Assembly (NCBI RefSeq): GCF_030127145.1
Contig: NZ_CP126158.1
Coordinates: 2,356,001-2,420,000 of the forward strand
From: Halobaculum halobium
GTDB taxonomy: Archaea > Halobacteriota > Halobacteria > Halobacteriales > Haloferacaceae
Direction: 5' to 3'
Length of the DNA stretch: 64,000 nucleotides
The notes under the pieces were generated by a model, which ran no database searches, had not been told where the DNA came from, and worked only from the letters and a program-made list of their open reading frames with translations. The position numbers and the translations under genes were made by a program. Shown piece after piece: positions 17,099-25,570 of the stretch (positions are counted from its first letter, which is position 1; each line of letters starts with the position of its first letter).

Positions 17099-19297
17099 TC
17101 AGTCGCGCACTTCGTTCGCCTCCCCGTCCACGCCCGGATCATGGGTCTCGAACCACTCGGTCAGCTCCTCGATTCGATGCGTCGCCCGCTGGGGAGTTCC
17201 GATGTTGTGGTGCTCGTCCGGGTAGATGACGAGCTTCGCGTCGACGCCCCGCTTGCGGACGCTGACGTACAACTGTTCGGCCTGCGTCGGCGGACACCGC
17301 CAGTCCTGCTCGCCCGCGGTGATCAACAGCGGGGTGTCGATCTCGTCGACGCGAGTGATCGAGGAGATGTCGCGATACAGCGCCTCGTTCTCCCACGGCA
17401 TCCCGAACTCCCACTGGTGCCAGTTGTGGTTGTCGTCGGTCCCGAAGTTGCTGTAGAAGTCGTAGATGCCGTGTTCTGGCGCGGCGGCGGCGAACATGTC
17501 CGTCCGGGTGACGACGTGCGCGGTCGTGATGCCGCCGTAGCTGAACCCCGTGCAGAAGAGCCGGTCGGGGTCTGCGACCCCCTCGCCGACCAGGTGTTCC
17601 ATCGCCGCGATCACGTCCTCGGACTCCAGTTCTCCGCGGCTCCCCTTCAGCGCCTCCGAGAACGCCCGACCGTAGGAGGTCGACCCGCGGTAGTTCGGCT
17701 TCGCGACGACGTACCCCTTGCTCGTCCAGTACGTCACGTCGAACCGGAACCCCGGCGCGTCGTAGCTCATCGGGCCGCCGTGGATCGCGCAGACCGCCGG
17801 CGCCGTGTCGTCGCCGTCGGGGTCGAAGTCGGCGGGGTAGTAGACGACCGCCTCGATCTCCTCACCGTCGTCGGAAACGGACGCGCCCGATTGGCTCGCG
17901 GGAGCGTCGCTCCCGCGAACCTCGCCGGTCTCGCAGGCGACGACCTCGCAGTCCGGGAGCGCAGCACCGTGCTCGTCGAGCCACTCGTCGTTGAGCGCCG
18001 AGAGGCGCTTCGTGGGGCCGCCGGCGTCGTTCTCGCGCAGTTCGGCGCCGGGAACGGCGTACACGTCCGGCGGCTGGTCGGCGGCCGTGAGGCCGAGTGC
18101 GACCGCGTCGCCGGCGAGATCGAAGGCGGCGACCGTCCGGTCGCGACCCTGGCGGGCGAACGCCCGCCGCGGCTCCCCGTCCAGCGGGCACACCGCGAGC
18201 CGAGTCCACGCCTCGTCCGCGATCGGCGCGACGATCGTGTCTTGGTCCAGCCACCGCGGCGCGCCGGCGCGCGCGAGCGTGCGGTCCAACTCCGCGGACA
18301 CGGACTCGAAGTCGGCGCCGGCCTCGTCGCGCGCGACGTACGCCTCGTTGGGCTCGTACCAGTTGTCGTAGTTGCTGCCGTCGAACGCGAGACGCTCGCC
18401 GTCGGGCGACCACGTCGGCGATGCACACCGGAGGCTCCCGTCGGTGACCACCCGGCGTTCGGCGCCGTCTGGCGCGATCGTGCACACGTCGTAGGCGCCG
18501 GAGTCGTCGGGGTTCTCGTCGACGCAGGTGGTGAAGGCGACGCGGTCGGTCGGTCCCCAGGCGGGCTGGAGCCCGGCGAGCGGTTCGGCCGATCCGGCGC
18601 CGGCGGCGTCGTCGAGGCGCCTGAACGCGGCTGCGTCGGCCGCCTCCGCGTCGAGGTCGCCGACGAAGAGGTACGTCGTCACGTCGTCGAGCCAGCCCGC
18701 GCCGTCGCGCTTGTGCTGGAGTCGAGTCACCTCGATGGGGCCGCCGTCTTCGCGCTGGTCGACGTACTCCGCCTCCTCCTCTGTCGGGTCGCGCGCGGCG
18801 ACGACGAGCCGCTCCCCGTCGGGCGCTAGATCGACCCCGTCGACGCCGTGTTCGAAGGCGGTCAGCTGTCTGGCGTCGCCCCCGAGCGCGAGGTCGAACG
18901 CCCACACCTGCGGCTTCGGCTCAGCGTCGCCATCGTCGCCGGCGCCGTTGCCGCCGCCGTTCCTGTCGCCGCCGCCGTTCCCGTCGGCCGCCGACTCGTC
19001 GCCCCCGTCGTCGACTCGGCCGCGCTTGCGGTCGAGGTCTTCCTCGCGCGCGGCGAGAAACGCGAGCGTGTCGCCGTCGGGCCCCCACGTCGGCGACGAC
19101 GCGGACGAGGCTCGGGTGAGCCGATGCGGGTCGCGGCTCCCGTCCACCGGAGCGACGTACAATCCCGTTCGGTGTTCGTCGGCCGCCGGGTCGGACTCCT
19201 GTGCGGTGAAGGCGACGCGTTCGCCATCCGGCGACACCGACACCTCCGAGAGCAGCCGCAGATCGTAGTACGACTCGAGATCGACTCCGTGCTGCAT
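17099..19297 (-). CDS. S9-family serine peptidase, prolyl oligopeptidase type (732 aa)
   Basis: An N-terminal beta-propeller of WD40/TolB-like repeats (VSPDGERVAFTA, SPTWGPDGDTLAF, LAPDGERLVVAA) gates a C-terminal alpha/beta-hydrolase. The catalytic triad is visible: Ser586 in GFSYGG, Asp665 in GEQDWRCPP, His696 or His697 in PDEHHNIG. Nearest families are acylaminoacyl-peptidase and dipeptidyl-peptidase; probably cytosolic, no signal peptide. A Gly/Asn/Asp-rich linker sits inside the propeller (about residues 95-130, coding DNA near 18930-19020). The ATG at 19297 gives MQHGVDLESYYDL, the usual start. Confidence 0.92.
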   Translation of the reverse strand: MQHGVDLESYYDLRLLSEVSVSPDGERVAFTAQESDPAADEHRTGLYVAPVDGSRDPHRLTRASSASSPTWGPDGDTLAFLAAREEDLDRKRGRVDDGGDESAADGNGGGDRNGGGNGAGDDGDAEPKPQVWAFDLALGGDARQLTAFEHGVDGVDLAPDGERLVVAARDPTEEEAEYVDQREDGGPIEVTRLQHKRDGAGWLDDVTTYLFVGDLDAEAADAAAFRRLDDAAGAGSAEPLAGLQPAWGPTDRVAFTTCVDENPDDSGAYDVCTIAPDGAERRVVTDGSLRCASPTWSPDGERLAFDGSNYDNWYEPNEAYVARDEAGADFESVSAELDRTLARAGAPRWLDQDTIVAPIADEAWTRLAVCPLDGEPRRAFARQGRDRTVAAFDLAGDAVALGLTAADQPPDVYAVPGAELRENDAGGPTKRLSALNDEWLDEHGAALPDCEVVACETGEVRGSDAPASQSGASVSDDGEEIEAVVYYPADFDPDGDDTAPAVCAIHGGPMSYDAPGFRFDVTYWTSKGYVVAKPNYRGSTSYGRAFSEALKGSRGELESEDVIAAMEHLVGEGVADPDRLFCTGFSYGGITTAHVVTRTDMFAAAAPEHGIYDFYSNFGTDDNHNWHQWEFGMPWENEALYRDISSITRVDEIDTPLLITAGEQDWRCPPTQAEQLYVSVRKRGVDAKLVIYPDEHHNIGTPQRATHRIEELTEWFETHDPGVDGEANEVRD

Positions 19298-19471
19298 ACG
19301 CGGCGATGTGGTGACGAGCACTTGACCGTTCTGGAACCAGCGGGTTCGGGCGCGGTGTCCGATTCAGGGCCGTCGCCGGGACCCGGCTCCGCGACCACAC
19401 CGCGACGGGCGACCGGCGACGGGGTCACCGGCGTGGCAAGCTACTTGCCGCCGGCGACCCACCCCAGGTGT

Positions 19472-19711
19472 ATGTCCATCACGTTGTATGCGCTGGACGG
19501 CTGTCCGTGGTGCGAGAAGGTCCACGACGCGCTGCAGGCGGCCGACGTGGAGTACGAGACCGTCTGGACCGAGGCGCTCCACTCGAAGCGCGACGAGGTC
19601 GCCCGCGCCAGCGGGCAGCGCGGCGTCCCCGTGCTCGTCGACGACGAGCGCGGGGTGACGATGAACGAGTCGGCGAACATCCTGGAGTACGTCGAGCGAA
19701 CCCTCGCGTGA
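19472..19711 (+). CDS. Glutaredoxin-like protein (79 aa)
   Basis: Thioredoxin-fold redox protein. ITLYALDGCPWCEKV has the CPWC active site at residues 11-14, then GVPVLVDDERG with the cis-Pro, and SANILEYVERTLA. Length is normal for a minimal glutaredoxin. The ATG at 19472 is the first codon before the beta-1 strand; upstream in-frame sequence is antisense to the S9 gene region and not coding-like. Followed after 7 bp by the adenosyltransferase gene, so a two-gene operon is likely. Confidence 0.88.
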   Translation: MSITLYALDGCPWCEKVHDALQAADVEYETVWTEALHSKRDEVARASGQRGVPVLVDDERGVTMNESANILEYVERTLA

Positions 19712-19718
19712 GTCGGCG

Positions 19719-20255
19719 ATGACGATCTACACGGGCCGCGGCGACGAGGGGAAGACCGATCTCAGCGACATGTCGCGGGTGTCGAAGACCTCCCCCCGGA
19801 TCGAGGCGTACGGGACCGTCGACGAGGCGAACGCGCTCATCGGGACGATCCGCCCGACAGGGTACGACGACGTGGACGAGATGCTGCGGTCCGTCCAGGA
19901 CCACCTCCACGTCCTGCAGGCGGACTTCGCCAACCCCGACCCGGACGAGGACGACCCCGCCGTCCGCGAGCGCCACACCGAACAGTTGGAGGACTGGATC
20001 GACGAGTTGGACGAGGAACTGGAGCCGCTCCGGCACTTCGTGTTGCCCTCCGGGAGCGAGGCCGGCGCGACGCTCCACCACGCGCGGACGGTCGTCCGCC
20101 GAGCCGAGCGTCGCGCGGTCGACCTCGCCGACGACGAGCCGGTGAACGCCGAGGCCGTGACGTATCTCAACCGGCTGTCGGACGCGCTGTTCACCTTCGC
20201 GCGCGTCGTCAACGCCCGCGATGGCGTCCCCGAGGACGCCCCCGACTACGCGTAG
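19719..20255 (+). CDS. Cob(I)alamin adenosyltransferase, PduO type (178 aa)
   Basis: Transfers the adenosyl group of ATP to cob(I)alamin to make adenosylcobalamin. PduO signatures are present: TGRGDEGKTDL near the N-terminus (ATP binding), EAYGTVDEANALIG, FVLPSGSEAGATLHHARTVVRRAERR, and LNRLSDALFTFAR at the end. Length is normal for the family. It follows the glutaredoxin gene closely; other cobalamin genes are not in the window, so it may serve salvage. Confidence 0.93.
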   Translation: MTIYTGRGDEGKTDLSDMSRVSKTSPRIEAYGTVDEANALIGTIRPTGYDDVDEMLRSVQDHLHVLQADFANPDPDEDDPAVRERHTEQLEDWIDELDEELEPLRHFVLPSGSEAGATLHHARTVVRRAERRAVDLADDEPVNAEAVTYLNRLSDALFTFARVVNARDGVPEDAPDYA

Positions 20256-20341
20256 CGAGGACCGGCTGACCGCAACCCAACGGCCCCGCGACGGCGTCGA
20301 CCCCCACAAACGGTTTATCCGTCCTTCCACACGGGACAAGT

Positions 20342-20608
20342 ATGCCCAAGCACTTCGAGGACGCGCGATACTATCTCGGCCGTGCCGCAGACCACGCGAA
20401 AGCCGGCGTGAAGGAGGAACTGGAACCGGTCGAAGAGCGGGTGCGCGAGATCGTCGGTCGCGAGAAGGAGCCGGAGCCCTCCCGGCTCGACCGCCTCGAG
20501 GCTGACTTGACGGAGCTGTCGAAGCGGGCAGAGGGAGAAGCGAAAGAGGCCGTCCAGCAGGCACGCGACCGCCTCCGCGACTACCGAACCGAGGGCGACG
20601 AGGGGTAA
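20342..20608 (+). CDS. Small charged helical protein, function unknown (88 aa)
   Basis: Starts MPKHFEDARYYLGRAADHAK; almost wholly helical and rich in Glu, Lys and Arg, with heptad-like spacing (LDRLEADLTELSKRAEGEAK). No membrane segment or Cys. GTTTATC at 20313-20319, 29 nt before the ATG, fits a leaderless promoter. Looks like a conserved haloarchaeal family, but I cannot assign a function. Confidence 0.75.
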   Translation: MPKHFEDARYYLGRAADHAKAGVKEELEPVEERVREIVGREKEPEPSRLDRLEADLTELSKRAEGEAKEAVQQARDRLRDYRTEGDEG

Positions 20609-20683
20609 CGTCGCCGCCCGACGGTCAGCGATTTTTCGAGCAAAGAGCCGGGAAAGACCGCCAGGATCGACGAACCGCTCCGA

Positions 20684-20935
20684 TCAGAACGTCGGCTCGT
20701 CGCCCATATCGTCGTCGAGGGCTGCCGGGTCCTGTTGTTCGTCGATCGCGTCGGTGAAGAGGTCGCCGTCGGCCTCTCCTTCGGAGCTCGCGTCGCTTTC
20801 CACGTCGTACGCCTTGAGGCCGCGGGTGAGGAAGTCCTCGATGGCTTCGTTTCGATTGAGGAACTCCCCCTGCTCGGCGAGGCGCGAGATCTCGCTGTCA
20901 ATTCGGTCGGGCAGGTCGACTTCGATCTTCGTCAC
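20684..20935 (-). CDS. Ribbon-helix-helix regulator (83 aa)
   Basis: An N-terminal RHH/CopG-type DNA-binding domain of about 45 residues (TKIEVDLPDRIDSEISRLAEQGEFLNRNEAIEDFLTRGL in two pieces) is followed by an acidic tail. It starts with GTG at 20935. ATTAATCC about 27-33 nt upstream on the minus strand suits a leaderless promoter. Probably a dimeric transcription factor; the target is unknown. Confidence 0.8.
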   Translation of the reverse strand: MTKIEVDLPDRIDSEISRLAEQGEFLNRNEAIEDFLTRGLKAYDVESDASSEGEADGDLFTDAIDEQQDPAALDDDMGDEPTF

Positions 20936-21012
20936 GCCCGCTCGTCGGTCGTCGGACGGGATTAATCCTCGGGTCGCTCTCGGCGACGAGCGGCGTCGCG
21001 GTCACGGACGGT

Positions 21013-21022
21013 AAGCCTTAAG
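21013..21022 (+). promoter_or_regulatory. TATA-like element of tRNA-Val
   Basis: AAGCCTTAAG lies about 30 nt before the first base of the tRNA-Val gene, the expected place for an archaeal tRNA promoter. Confidence 0.5.
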
Positions 21023-21048
21023 CGTTCGACCGGGATATCCTCAGGTGC

Positions 21049-21123
21049 GGGTTGGTGGTCTAGTCCGGTTATGACGGCTCCTTCACACGGAGCAGGTCGG
21101 CGGTTCGAATCCGCCCCAACCCA
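21049..21123 (+). tRNA. tRNA-Val (anticodon CAC)
   Basis: Full cloverleaf. Acceptor GGGTTGG pairs with CCAACCC plus A discriminator. Anticodon stem GCTCC/GGAGC has loop TTCACAC (anticodon CAC). The T arm GGCGG-TTCGAAT-CCGCC is standard. CCA is not encoded. The 3' part is copied at 21795-21832 (see repeats), marking this as a former integration target. Confidence 0.95.
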
Positions 21124-21135
21124 CTCGTTTTCCTG
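21098..21135 (+). repeat. att-like direct repeat, tRNA-side copy
   Basis: Covers the T arm and 3' acceptor strand of tRNA-Val plus 12 bases beyond. Matches 21795-21832 except for three mismatches, all in the acceptor strand. Confidence 0.65.
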
Positions 21136-21177
21136 TCGCTTCTGAGGATACAGTGTTGCCGACAGCGTCTCCTCTTC

Positions 21178-21639
21178 TCACGGCTCTCCGAGCACTTCGT
21201 GGCGGCGGTACAGGTAGAACGCCGCGATGACCACATTACCGGGGTATAGGAAGAACAGCGCGACTTGCCAGGCAAGAGATGGGTCCCACGTTGAGTTCGC
21301 GCGAACGTACTGTCGGTCGAAGTACGCGCCGATAATCGGAGCGAACACCGACGCGAGGAACGCGAAAATGAACACGAACGACAGCCCGGTAGTCTGTGCG
21401 GACGATTGCTGGCTAAACAGTACGAATGACGGAATCGTGAACAGCGTCGGGACGGCGATCGCGTAATACCAGCTCGGTCCCACGGTCGTCTCGTAGTTCA
21501 CGGGGTTGTGACTACTCCCAACTGCTGCGGCGTCTCCTGCGTTCCGAACGCCGCAGTGTGGACACAACTCTGCTCGCTCCTTGATCGCCTTGCCACAGGC
21601 TTCACAGAACACTTCATCTGGCTCCTTCGTCCGTCCCAT
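21178..21639 (-). CDS. Zinc-ribbon membrane protein inside the att-flanked insert (153 aa)
   Basis: An N-terminal zinc ribbon (FCEACGKAIKERAELCPHCG) is followed by about three hydrophobic helices (WYYAIAVPTLFTIPSFVLF; LSFVFIFAFLASVFAPIIGAY; LAWQVALFFLYPGNVVIAAF) and a short basic tail. Soluble-zinc-ribbon plus membrane layout is common among haloarchaeal accessory proteins. The ATG at 21639 is chosen as the frame upstream runs through non-coding repeat DNA. Codon use is less G/C-biased than in neighbours, in line with acquisition by transfer. Function unknown. Confidence 0.75.
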   Translation of the reverse strand: MGRTKEPDEVFCEACGKAIKERAELCPHCGVRNAGDAAAVGSSHNPVNYETTVGPSWYYAIAVPTLFTIPSFVLFSQQSSAQTTGLSFVFIFAFLASVFAPIIGAYFDRQYVRANSTWDPSLAWQVALFFLYPGNVVIAAFYLYRRHEVLGEP

Positions 21640-21794
21640 TCTCTGGACCGTCGTTTCGCGGACGCCTCTGTATACGCGACGGTCGACTGTCGGTGCGGAG
21701 TGCATGTATCCGAGATAACGAACCAGCACCTCCAATGAGTTCTCGCTGCCGGATACTACTCGCCTCGCTGATGAGACGATTCCGTACGCAATCC

Positions 21795-21832
21795 GGCGGT
21801 TCGAATCCGCCTCGATCCACTCGTTTTCCTGC
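21795..21832 (+). repeat. att-like direct repeat, distal copy
   Basis: Copy of the tRNA-Val 3' end without the rest of the tRNA. The T-arm block of 18 bases and the last 15 bases are exact. The three mismatches fall where the acceptor strand would pair, so this is not a second working tRNA. Confidence 0.65.
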
Positions 21833-21901
21833 TGTTCTCGACCGACTACCGGAGCCGTCGCGTCAGAGGAATTTTGTATTCGGATCCGGTGAATGCGCAC
21901 G

Positions 21902-22618
21902 ATGGCAGCGCCGTCGACGATCGACCTCGGGGGTGAGACCGTCGCCTACGAGGTGCGTCACAGCGCGCGCGCCGAGCGATCTCGCATCGACGTGGGACTC
22001 GGGGGGGTGACGGTCGTGATCCCGGACGGCGCGGTCGTCACCCCGACAGCGGTGCTCCGCTCGCACGCCGAGTGGGTCCTTGAGCGCGAACGCGAGGCCG
22101 CCGCCCGGCGGGAGCGACTCCCGGAGCGTCGGTTCGAGGCGGGGGCGACGTTCCCGTACCTCGGCGAACCGCACGAGGTGGTCGTCGAGACGCGGTCGTA
22201 CTCGGTTGCCAGCGACGACGCCCTCCGACTGGCGGCCCACCACGTCGAAGACACGTCGGTGAAGCGGGCGCTGGAGACGCTGTACCGACGGCTGGCGAGC
22301 GAGCGGTTCGAGTCTCTCGCCGACCGCCACGCGGCGGCCATGGGCGTGGACTACCGCCGGATCGAGGTGCGGAACCAGCGGACGAAGTGGGGGAGCTGCT
22401 CGACGTCGGGGACGGTCAGCCTGAACTGGCGGCTGCTGTTCGCGCCGCCGGCGATCAGCGAGTACGTCGTGATCCACGAGCTCGCACACCGCCGCGAGCT
22501 GAACCACTCCGACGCGTTCTGGTCGATCGTCGAGGAGCGCGACCCGGCGTATGCGAGCCACCGCGAGTGGCTCCGGGAGAACAGCCTCCAGTTGGTGTTC
22601 GACCCGGCGGACCTGTGA
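21902..22618 (+). CDS. YgjP/SprT-like metallopeptidase-fold protein (238 aa)
   Basis: M48-related DUF45/YgjP family. The zinc site is VIHELAHRRELNHSDAFW near the C-terminus (HExxH plus a third His), preceded by the family motif RNQRTKWGSCSTSGTVSLNWRL split over two segments. Possibly a protease or a DNA-protein-crosslink related enzyme; the true substrate is unknown. ATG codons at 21893 and 21902 are both possible. ATTTTGTATT at 21871-21880 suits a transcript starting at about 21902, so that start is used. Confidence 0.85.
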   Translation: MAAPSTIDLGGETVAYEVRHSARAERSRIDVGLGGVTVVIPDGAVVTPTAVLRSHAEWVLEREREAAARRERLPERRFEAGATFPYLGEPHEVVVETRSYSVASDDALRLAAHHVEDTSVKRALETLYRRLASERFESLADRHAAAMGVDYRRIEVRNQRTKWGSCSTSGTVSLNWRLLFAPPAISEYVVIHELAHRRELNHSDAFWSIVEERDPAYASHREWLRENSLQLVFDPADL

Positions 22619-22633
22619 CCGCCGGCGACCGGG

Positions 22634-22996
22634 TCAGGATGCGAGCGCGCTTTCGACCTCCGAGCGCAGCGTGTCCTCTTCGACCGGCTTCGTGACGTAG
22701 CCGTCGGCGCCCGCCTTCACCGCCTGCCGCATCTGGTCGCGCTGCTCGACGCTGGTACACATCACGACGCACGCGCCGGGATCGCGCTCTTTGATGTCGC
22801 TGGTCGCCTCGATCCCGTTCACCTCGGGCATCATGATGTCCATCGTGACCAGATCCGGCCGGGTCTCCTCGAACAGGTCGACCGCCTCAGAACCGTTCTC
22901 GGCCTCGCCGACGACATCGAAGTCGTCCTCGAGGATCCCCCGGATGAGCGTTCGCTGAAAGCCGGAGTCGTCCACGATGAGGATCCGTCTCGCCAT
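22634..22996 (-). CDS. CheY-like single-domain response regulator (120 aa)
   Basis: Receiver domain only. Acidic pocket Asp9/Asp10, phospho-acceptor Asp53 (LVTMDIMMP), Thr81 and Lys103 (TKP) are all in place. The start MARRILIVDDSG at 22996 is preferred to an upstream in-frame Met at 23032. ATAAGC at 23021-23026 fits a leaderless promoter. It diverges from the HemAT-type transducer gene, so it may act in the same chemotaxis pathway, but no cheA, cheB or other che gene is nearby. Confidence 0.9.
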   Translation of the reverse strand: MARRILIVDDSGFQRTLIRGILEDDFDVVGEAENGSEAVDLFEETRPDLVTMDIMMPEVNGIEATSDIKERDPGACVVMCTSVEQRDQMRQAVKAGADGYVTKPVEEDTLRSEVESALAS

Positions 22997-23020
22997 GGAC
23001 GACTCTACTCCGTCCCGGGG

Positions 23021-23073
23021 ATAAGCATTCACCTGGCGGATCCGGGTGTGATAATCGGGGCGCTCGGGTTAAG
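23021..23073. promoter_or_regulatory. Divergent promoters of the CheY-like and HemAT-like genes
   Basis: The minus-strand element (ATAAGC at 23021-23026) is about 27 nt from the ATG at 22996. The plus-strand element (GGTTAAG, 23067-23073) is about 28 nt before the ATG at 23100. The two core promoters are only about 40 bp apart and could be co-regulated. Confidence 0.45.
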
Positions 23074-23099
23074 ACGCGGTGGCGGGGACGCTCGGGTAC

Positions 23100-24785
23100 A
23101 TGGGATCGCGGGAACCACGGACCGACGCCGAAGCGGGCGGCGATCGCAGTCGAGCAACCGAACGACGCGACGACGCAGGGCGAGCGGACGACCGGACGAA
23201 ACAGGGCAGACACTCGGGGACGCAAACGGACGGCGGCGTCGCGGGCGCCGGCGGGTCGCCCCTGGACGGACCGGGCACCGACGGACCGCCAGGCGGCTCA
23301 TCCGGCTTCATGGTGAGCGATGCCGATCGCCGCGGCGTCGACGGGGCCGACCTGGCCGCGCGGCTCGGCCTCGACGAGGCTGACATCCGAAAGCGAAAGC
23401 GGTACAGCAGACTCTCTCCGAGCGACGAGGAGACGCTCTCGTCGCTCGAACCGCTGCTGGAAGACCTCGCGCCGGCGTTGGTCGACGAGTTCTACGACCA
23501 CTTCACCGACCACGAGGAGACGAACGCGATCTTCGGCCGGTCGAGTAAGGGGATCGAGGCGCTGAAGCGGACCCAGCGACAGTACCTGACCGACCTCGCC
23601 GGCGGCGATTACGGGGAGGACTACTTCCAGCGGCGCGCCCGGATCGGAAAGCTCCACGACATGCTGGACCTGGGCCCGCGGGTGTACTTCTCGGGCTACA
23701 GCATCTACTACGAGGGACTGATGGACGCACTCGCCGACGAGGCCCGTTCCGAGGCGGGCGTGGAGCCGGCGTCGCCGGGCGACGACGCCCTCGCGCGGTT
23801 TACCGACCGACTGCTCCCGCTGTTGAAACTGCTGCTGTTGGACCAGCAGGTCGCGATGGACACGTACATCGACTCGTACGTCCAGCAGATGGAGACGGAG
23901 ATCGAACGACGACGGGAACTAACCGACGAGGTGACGCGGGAAGTCGAGGCGCCGCTCGACGACATCGGCGACGCGGCCGCCGGCGTTGCGAGCAACGCCG
24001 ACGAGCTGGCGGGGTTGGCGGAGCTGCAGGCCGATCGGATGGCCGACGCGGAGGCCGAGGTCGGGACGCTCTCGGCGAACGTCGAGGAGGTGGCCGCGAG
24101 CGCCGAACAGGTCGCCCAGGTCTCCGGAGACGCCGAGACGCTCGCCGAGGAGGGCGTCGACGCCGCCGGCGACGCTCGCGACACGATGGAGGACATCGAG
24201 GCGGCGACCGACGAGGTGACCGACGACCTCGACGACCTCCGCGAGCGGGTGGGCGAGATCGACGAGGTCGTGTCGGTCCTCGACGGGATCGCCGACCAGA
24301 CGAACCTCCTCGCGCTCAACGCGAACATCGAGGCGGCCCGCGCGGGCGAGGCGGGCGACGGCTTCGCGGTCGTCGCAGACGAGGTGAAAAGCCTCGCTGA
24401 GGAGTCCCAACAGCGCGCCGGGGAGATCGAATCACTCGTCGAGAACATCCAGACCGGCGCCGAGGACACCGTCGAGAGCCTCGAACGGACCGAAGAGCGG
24501 ATTCAGGACGGAGTCGACCGCGTCGACGAGGCGATGGAGCGACTCGATAGCATCGCCGAGGCGATCCGGGAAGCCGCCTCCGGCGTGGAGGAGGTGGCGC
24601 GAGCCGCCGACTCTCAGGCGTCGACAACCGAAGCGGTCGCTTCGCTGGTCGAGGAGGCCAGCACCGAGGCCGCGGCGGTTCGGCGCAACGTCGAGGAGAT
24701 CGCCGACGCGGCCGACGACCAACGGGTCCGGCTCGACCGCGTCAGCGACGCTGTCGGCCGACTCACCGACGAGTCTAGCCAGTGA
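23100..24785 (+). CDS. HemAT-like globin-coupled aerotaxis transducer (561 aa)
   Basis: Soluble oxygen sensor. The globin domain (about residues 75-275) has the proximal haem His186 in [17 protein letters not shown]. The C-terminal part (about 290-560) is a methyl-accepting signalling domain with the hairpin tip [29 protein letters not shown] in pieces and [10 protein letters not shown]. No membrane helix. It should signal oxygen level to CheA and the archaellum motor. A 70-residue Gly/Arg/Asp-rich tail precedes the globin if ATG 23100 is used; an ATG at 23310 would give a protein like the Halobacterium HemAT. The TATA-like element favours 23100. Confidence 0.9.
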   Translation: MGSREPRTDAEAGGDRSRATERRDDAGRADDRTKQGRHSGTQTDGGVAGAGGSPLDGPGTDGPPGGSSGFMVSDADRRGVDGADLAARLGLDEADIRKRKRYSRLSPSDEETLSSLEPLLEDLAPALVDEFYDHFTDHEETNAIFGRSSKGIEALKRTQRQYLTDLAGGDYGEDYFQRRARIGKLHDMLDLGPRVYFSGYSIYYEGLMDALADEARSEAGVEPASPGDDALARFTDRLLPLLKLLLLDQQVAMDTYIDSYVQQMETEIERRRELTDEVTREVEAPLDDIGDAAAGVASNADELAGLAELQADRMADAEAEVGTLSANVEEVAASAEQVAQVSGDAETLAEEGVDAAGDARDTMEDIEAATDEVTDDLDDLRERVGEIDEVVSVLDGIADQTNLLALNANIEAARAGEAGDGFAVVADEVKSLAEESQQRAGEIESLVENIQTGAEDTVESLERTEERIQDGVDRVDEAMERLDSIAEAIREAASGVEEVARAADSQASTTEAVASLVEEASTEAAAVRRNVEEIADAADDQRVRLDRVSDAVGRLTDESSQ

Positions 24786-24824
24786 TACGGAAGGCTTAGT
24801 AACTCATCGCCCTTCAATTAATAC

Positions 24825-25244
24825 ATGGGTGTCGTCAGCGTCTCGATGCCGGACAGCCTCGTCGACCGAATCGACGAGTTCACTGAGGAGCACGGCTACA
24901 CCGGTCGCAGCGAGTTCCTCCGTGAGGCAGCCAGGGACCTCCTCGGCGAGTTCGAAGACCGCACGCTCGAGGACCGCGAGCTGATGGGTATCGTCACCGT
25001 GGTGTTCGACTACGAGGGGACGGCCGTCGAGGAACGGATGATGCAGCTTCGACACGAACACGAGGAGATCGTCGCCTCGAACTTCCACAGCCACGTCGGC
25101 GACCACAACTGCATGGAGCTGTTCATCCTCGAGGGCAACCTCGAACAGATCTCGACGTTCGTCGGGAAGATCCGCGCGACGACGGACACGAAGACGGTCG
25201 ACTACTCGGTCACGCCCATCGGCGACGCCGAGGGGATCGTCTGA
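24825..25244 (+). CDS. nikR: NikR-type metal-responsive RHH regulator (139 aa)
   Basis: An N-terminal ribbon-helix-helix DNA-binding domain ([31 protein letters not shown]) is joined to a C-terminal ACT-like domain with the nickel site: His in LRHEHEE, HSH in NFHSHVG and Cys in [10 protein letters not shown]. The family represses nickel uptake genes when Ni2+ is bound. ATG at 24825 with GGCTTAGT at 24793-24800 as likely TATA element. No nickel transporter or urease gene adjoins, so its targets lie elsewhere. Confidence 0.88.
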   Translation: MGVVSVSMPDSLVDRIDEFTEEHGYTGRSEFLREAARDLLGEFEDRTLEDRELMGIVTVVFDYEGTAVEERMMQLRHEHEEIVASNFHSHVGDHNCMELFILEGNLEQISTFVGKIRATTDTKTVDYSVTPIGDAEGIV

Positions 25245-25570
25245 CCCACGCCCGCCGGCTTTGGTCGCGGACGGCGTCGACTACCGTCGAATCCGCGGCC
25301 GAGTTCGTCACCGACCTGCACGTATTGTACGGTACTGACGTTCGCGACTCAGCCTGCGTCGTTGACGGTGGCGCTGTCGCCTCCGATCCAGTTCTGACTT
25401 ATCAGCCAGGCGAACGGTGGGCCGGCGTGTCTTCGTCGGTTGGATCCGGTTGAATCATCCCGCTGTTTGGGGGTTTTACTGCGTCTGCTGGTAGCACAGC
25501 ACACACATTCAGTATCCGGGATCCGAACCAAGCTTCAATACACGGGGGATCGTACCCCCGTATTGGAGTT
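25245..25570. other. Intergenic region without a gene
   Basis: No convincing coding frame on either strand. Composition is less G/C-rich than the coding neighbours. It holds a GGGGGTTTTAC stretch near 25470 that could end the upstream transcript, and the inverted repeat directly before the CBS gene. Confidence 0.5.
25536..25565. promoter_or_regulatory. Inverted repeat over the core promoter of the CBS gene
   Basis: Arms CAATAC..CGGGGG and CCCCCGTATTG around a 6-nt centre ATCGTA, with a 2-nt bulge in the left arm. The repeat ends 5 nt before the ATG at 25571, and its left arm sits where the TATA element of a leaderless message would be. It could be an operator or a hairpin at the 5' end of the RNA. 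Confidence 0.55.

Larger units (their letters stand above)
21098..21832. mobile_element. Putative tRNA-associated integrated element remnant, 0.7 kb
   Basis: DNA bounded by two direct copies of the tRNA-Val 3' end (21098-21135 and 21795-21832; 35 of 38 bases identical). It carries one gene for a zinc-ribbon membrane protein (21178-21639) and a 150-bp gene-free part. Its base composition is visibly less G/C-rich than the flanks. No integrase is present, so it would be a deletion remnant or a satellite moved by another element. Inferred from structure only. Confidence 0.5.

Noticed and set aside
18930-19020. Tandem CCGCCGCCGTT repeats inside the S9 peptidase gene
   Set aside because: They encode a Gly/Asn/Asp-rich linker in frame within the propeller. 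Low-complexity coding sequence explains them without a separate element.
21690-21832. Second tRNA gene at the distal att copy
   Set aside because: Only the T arm and a mismatched acceptor strand are present. No D arm, anticodon arm or 5' acceptor partner can be folded from the upstream bases.
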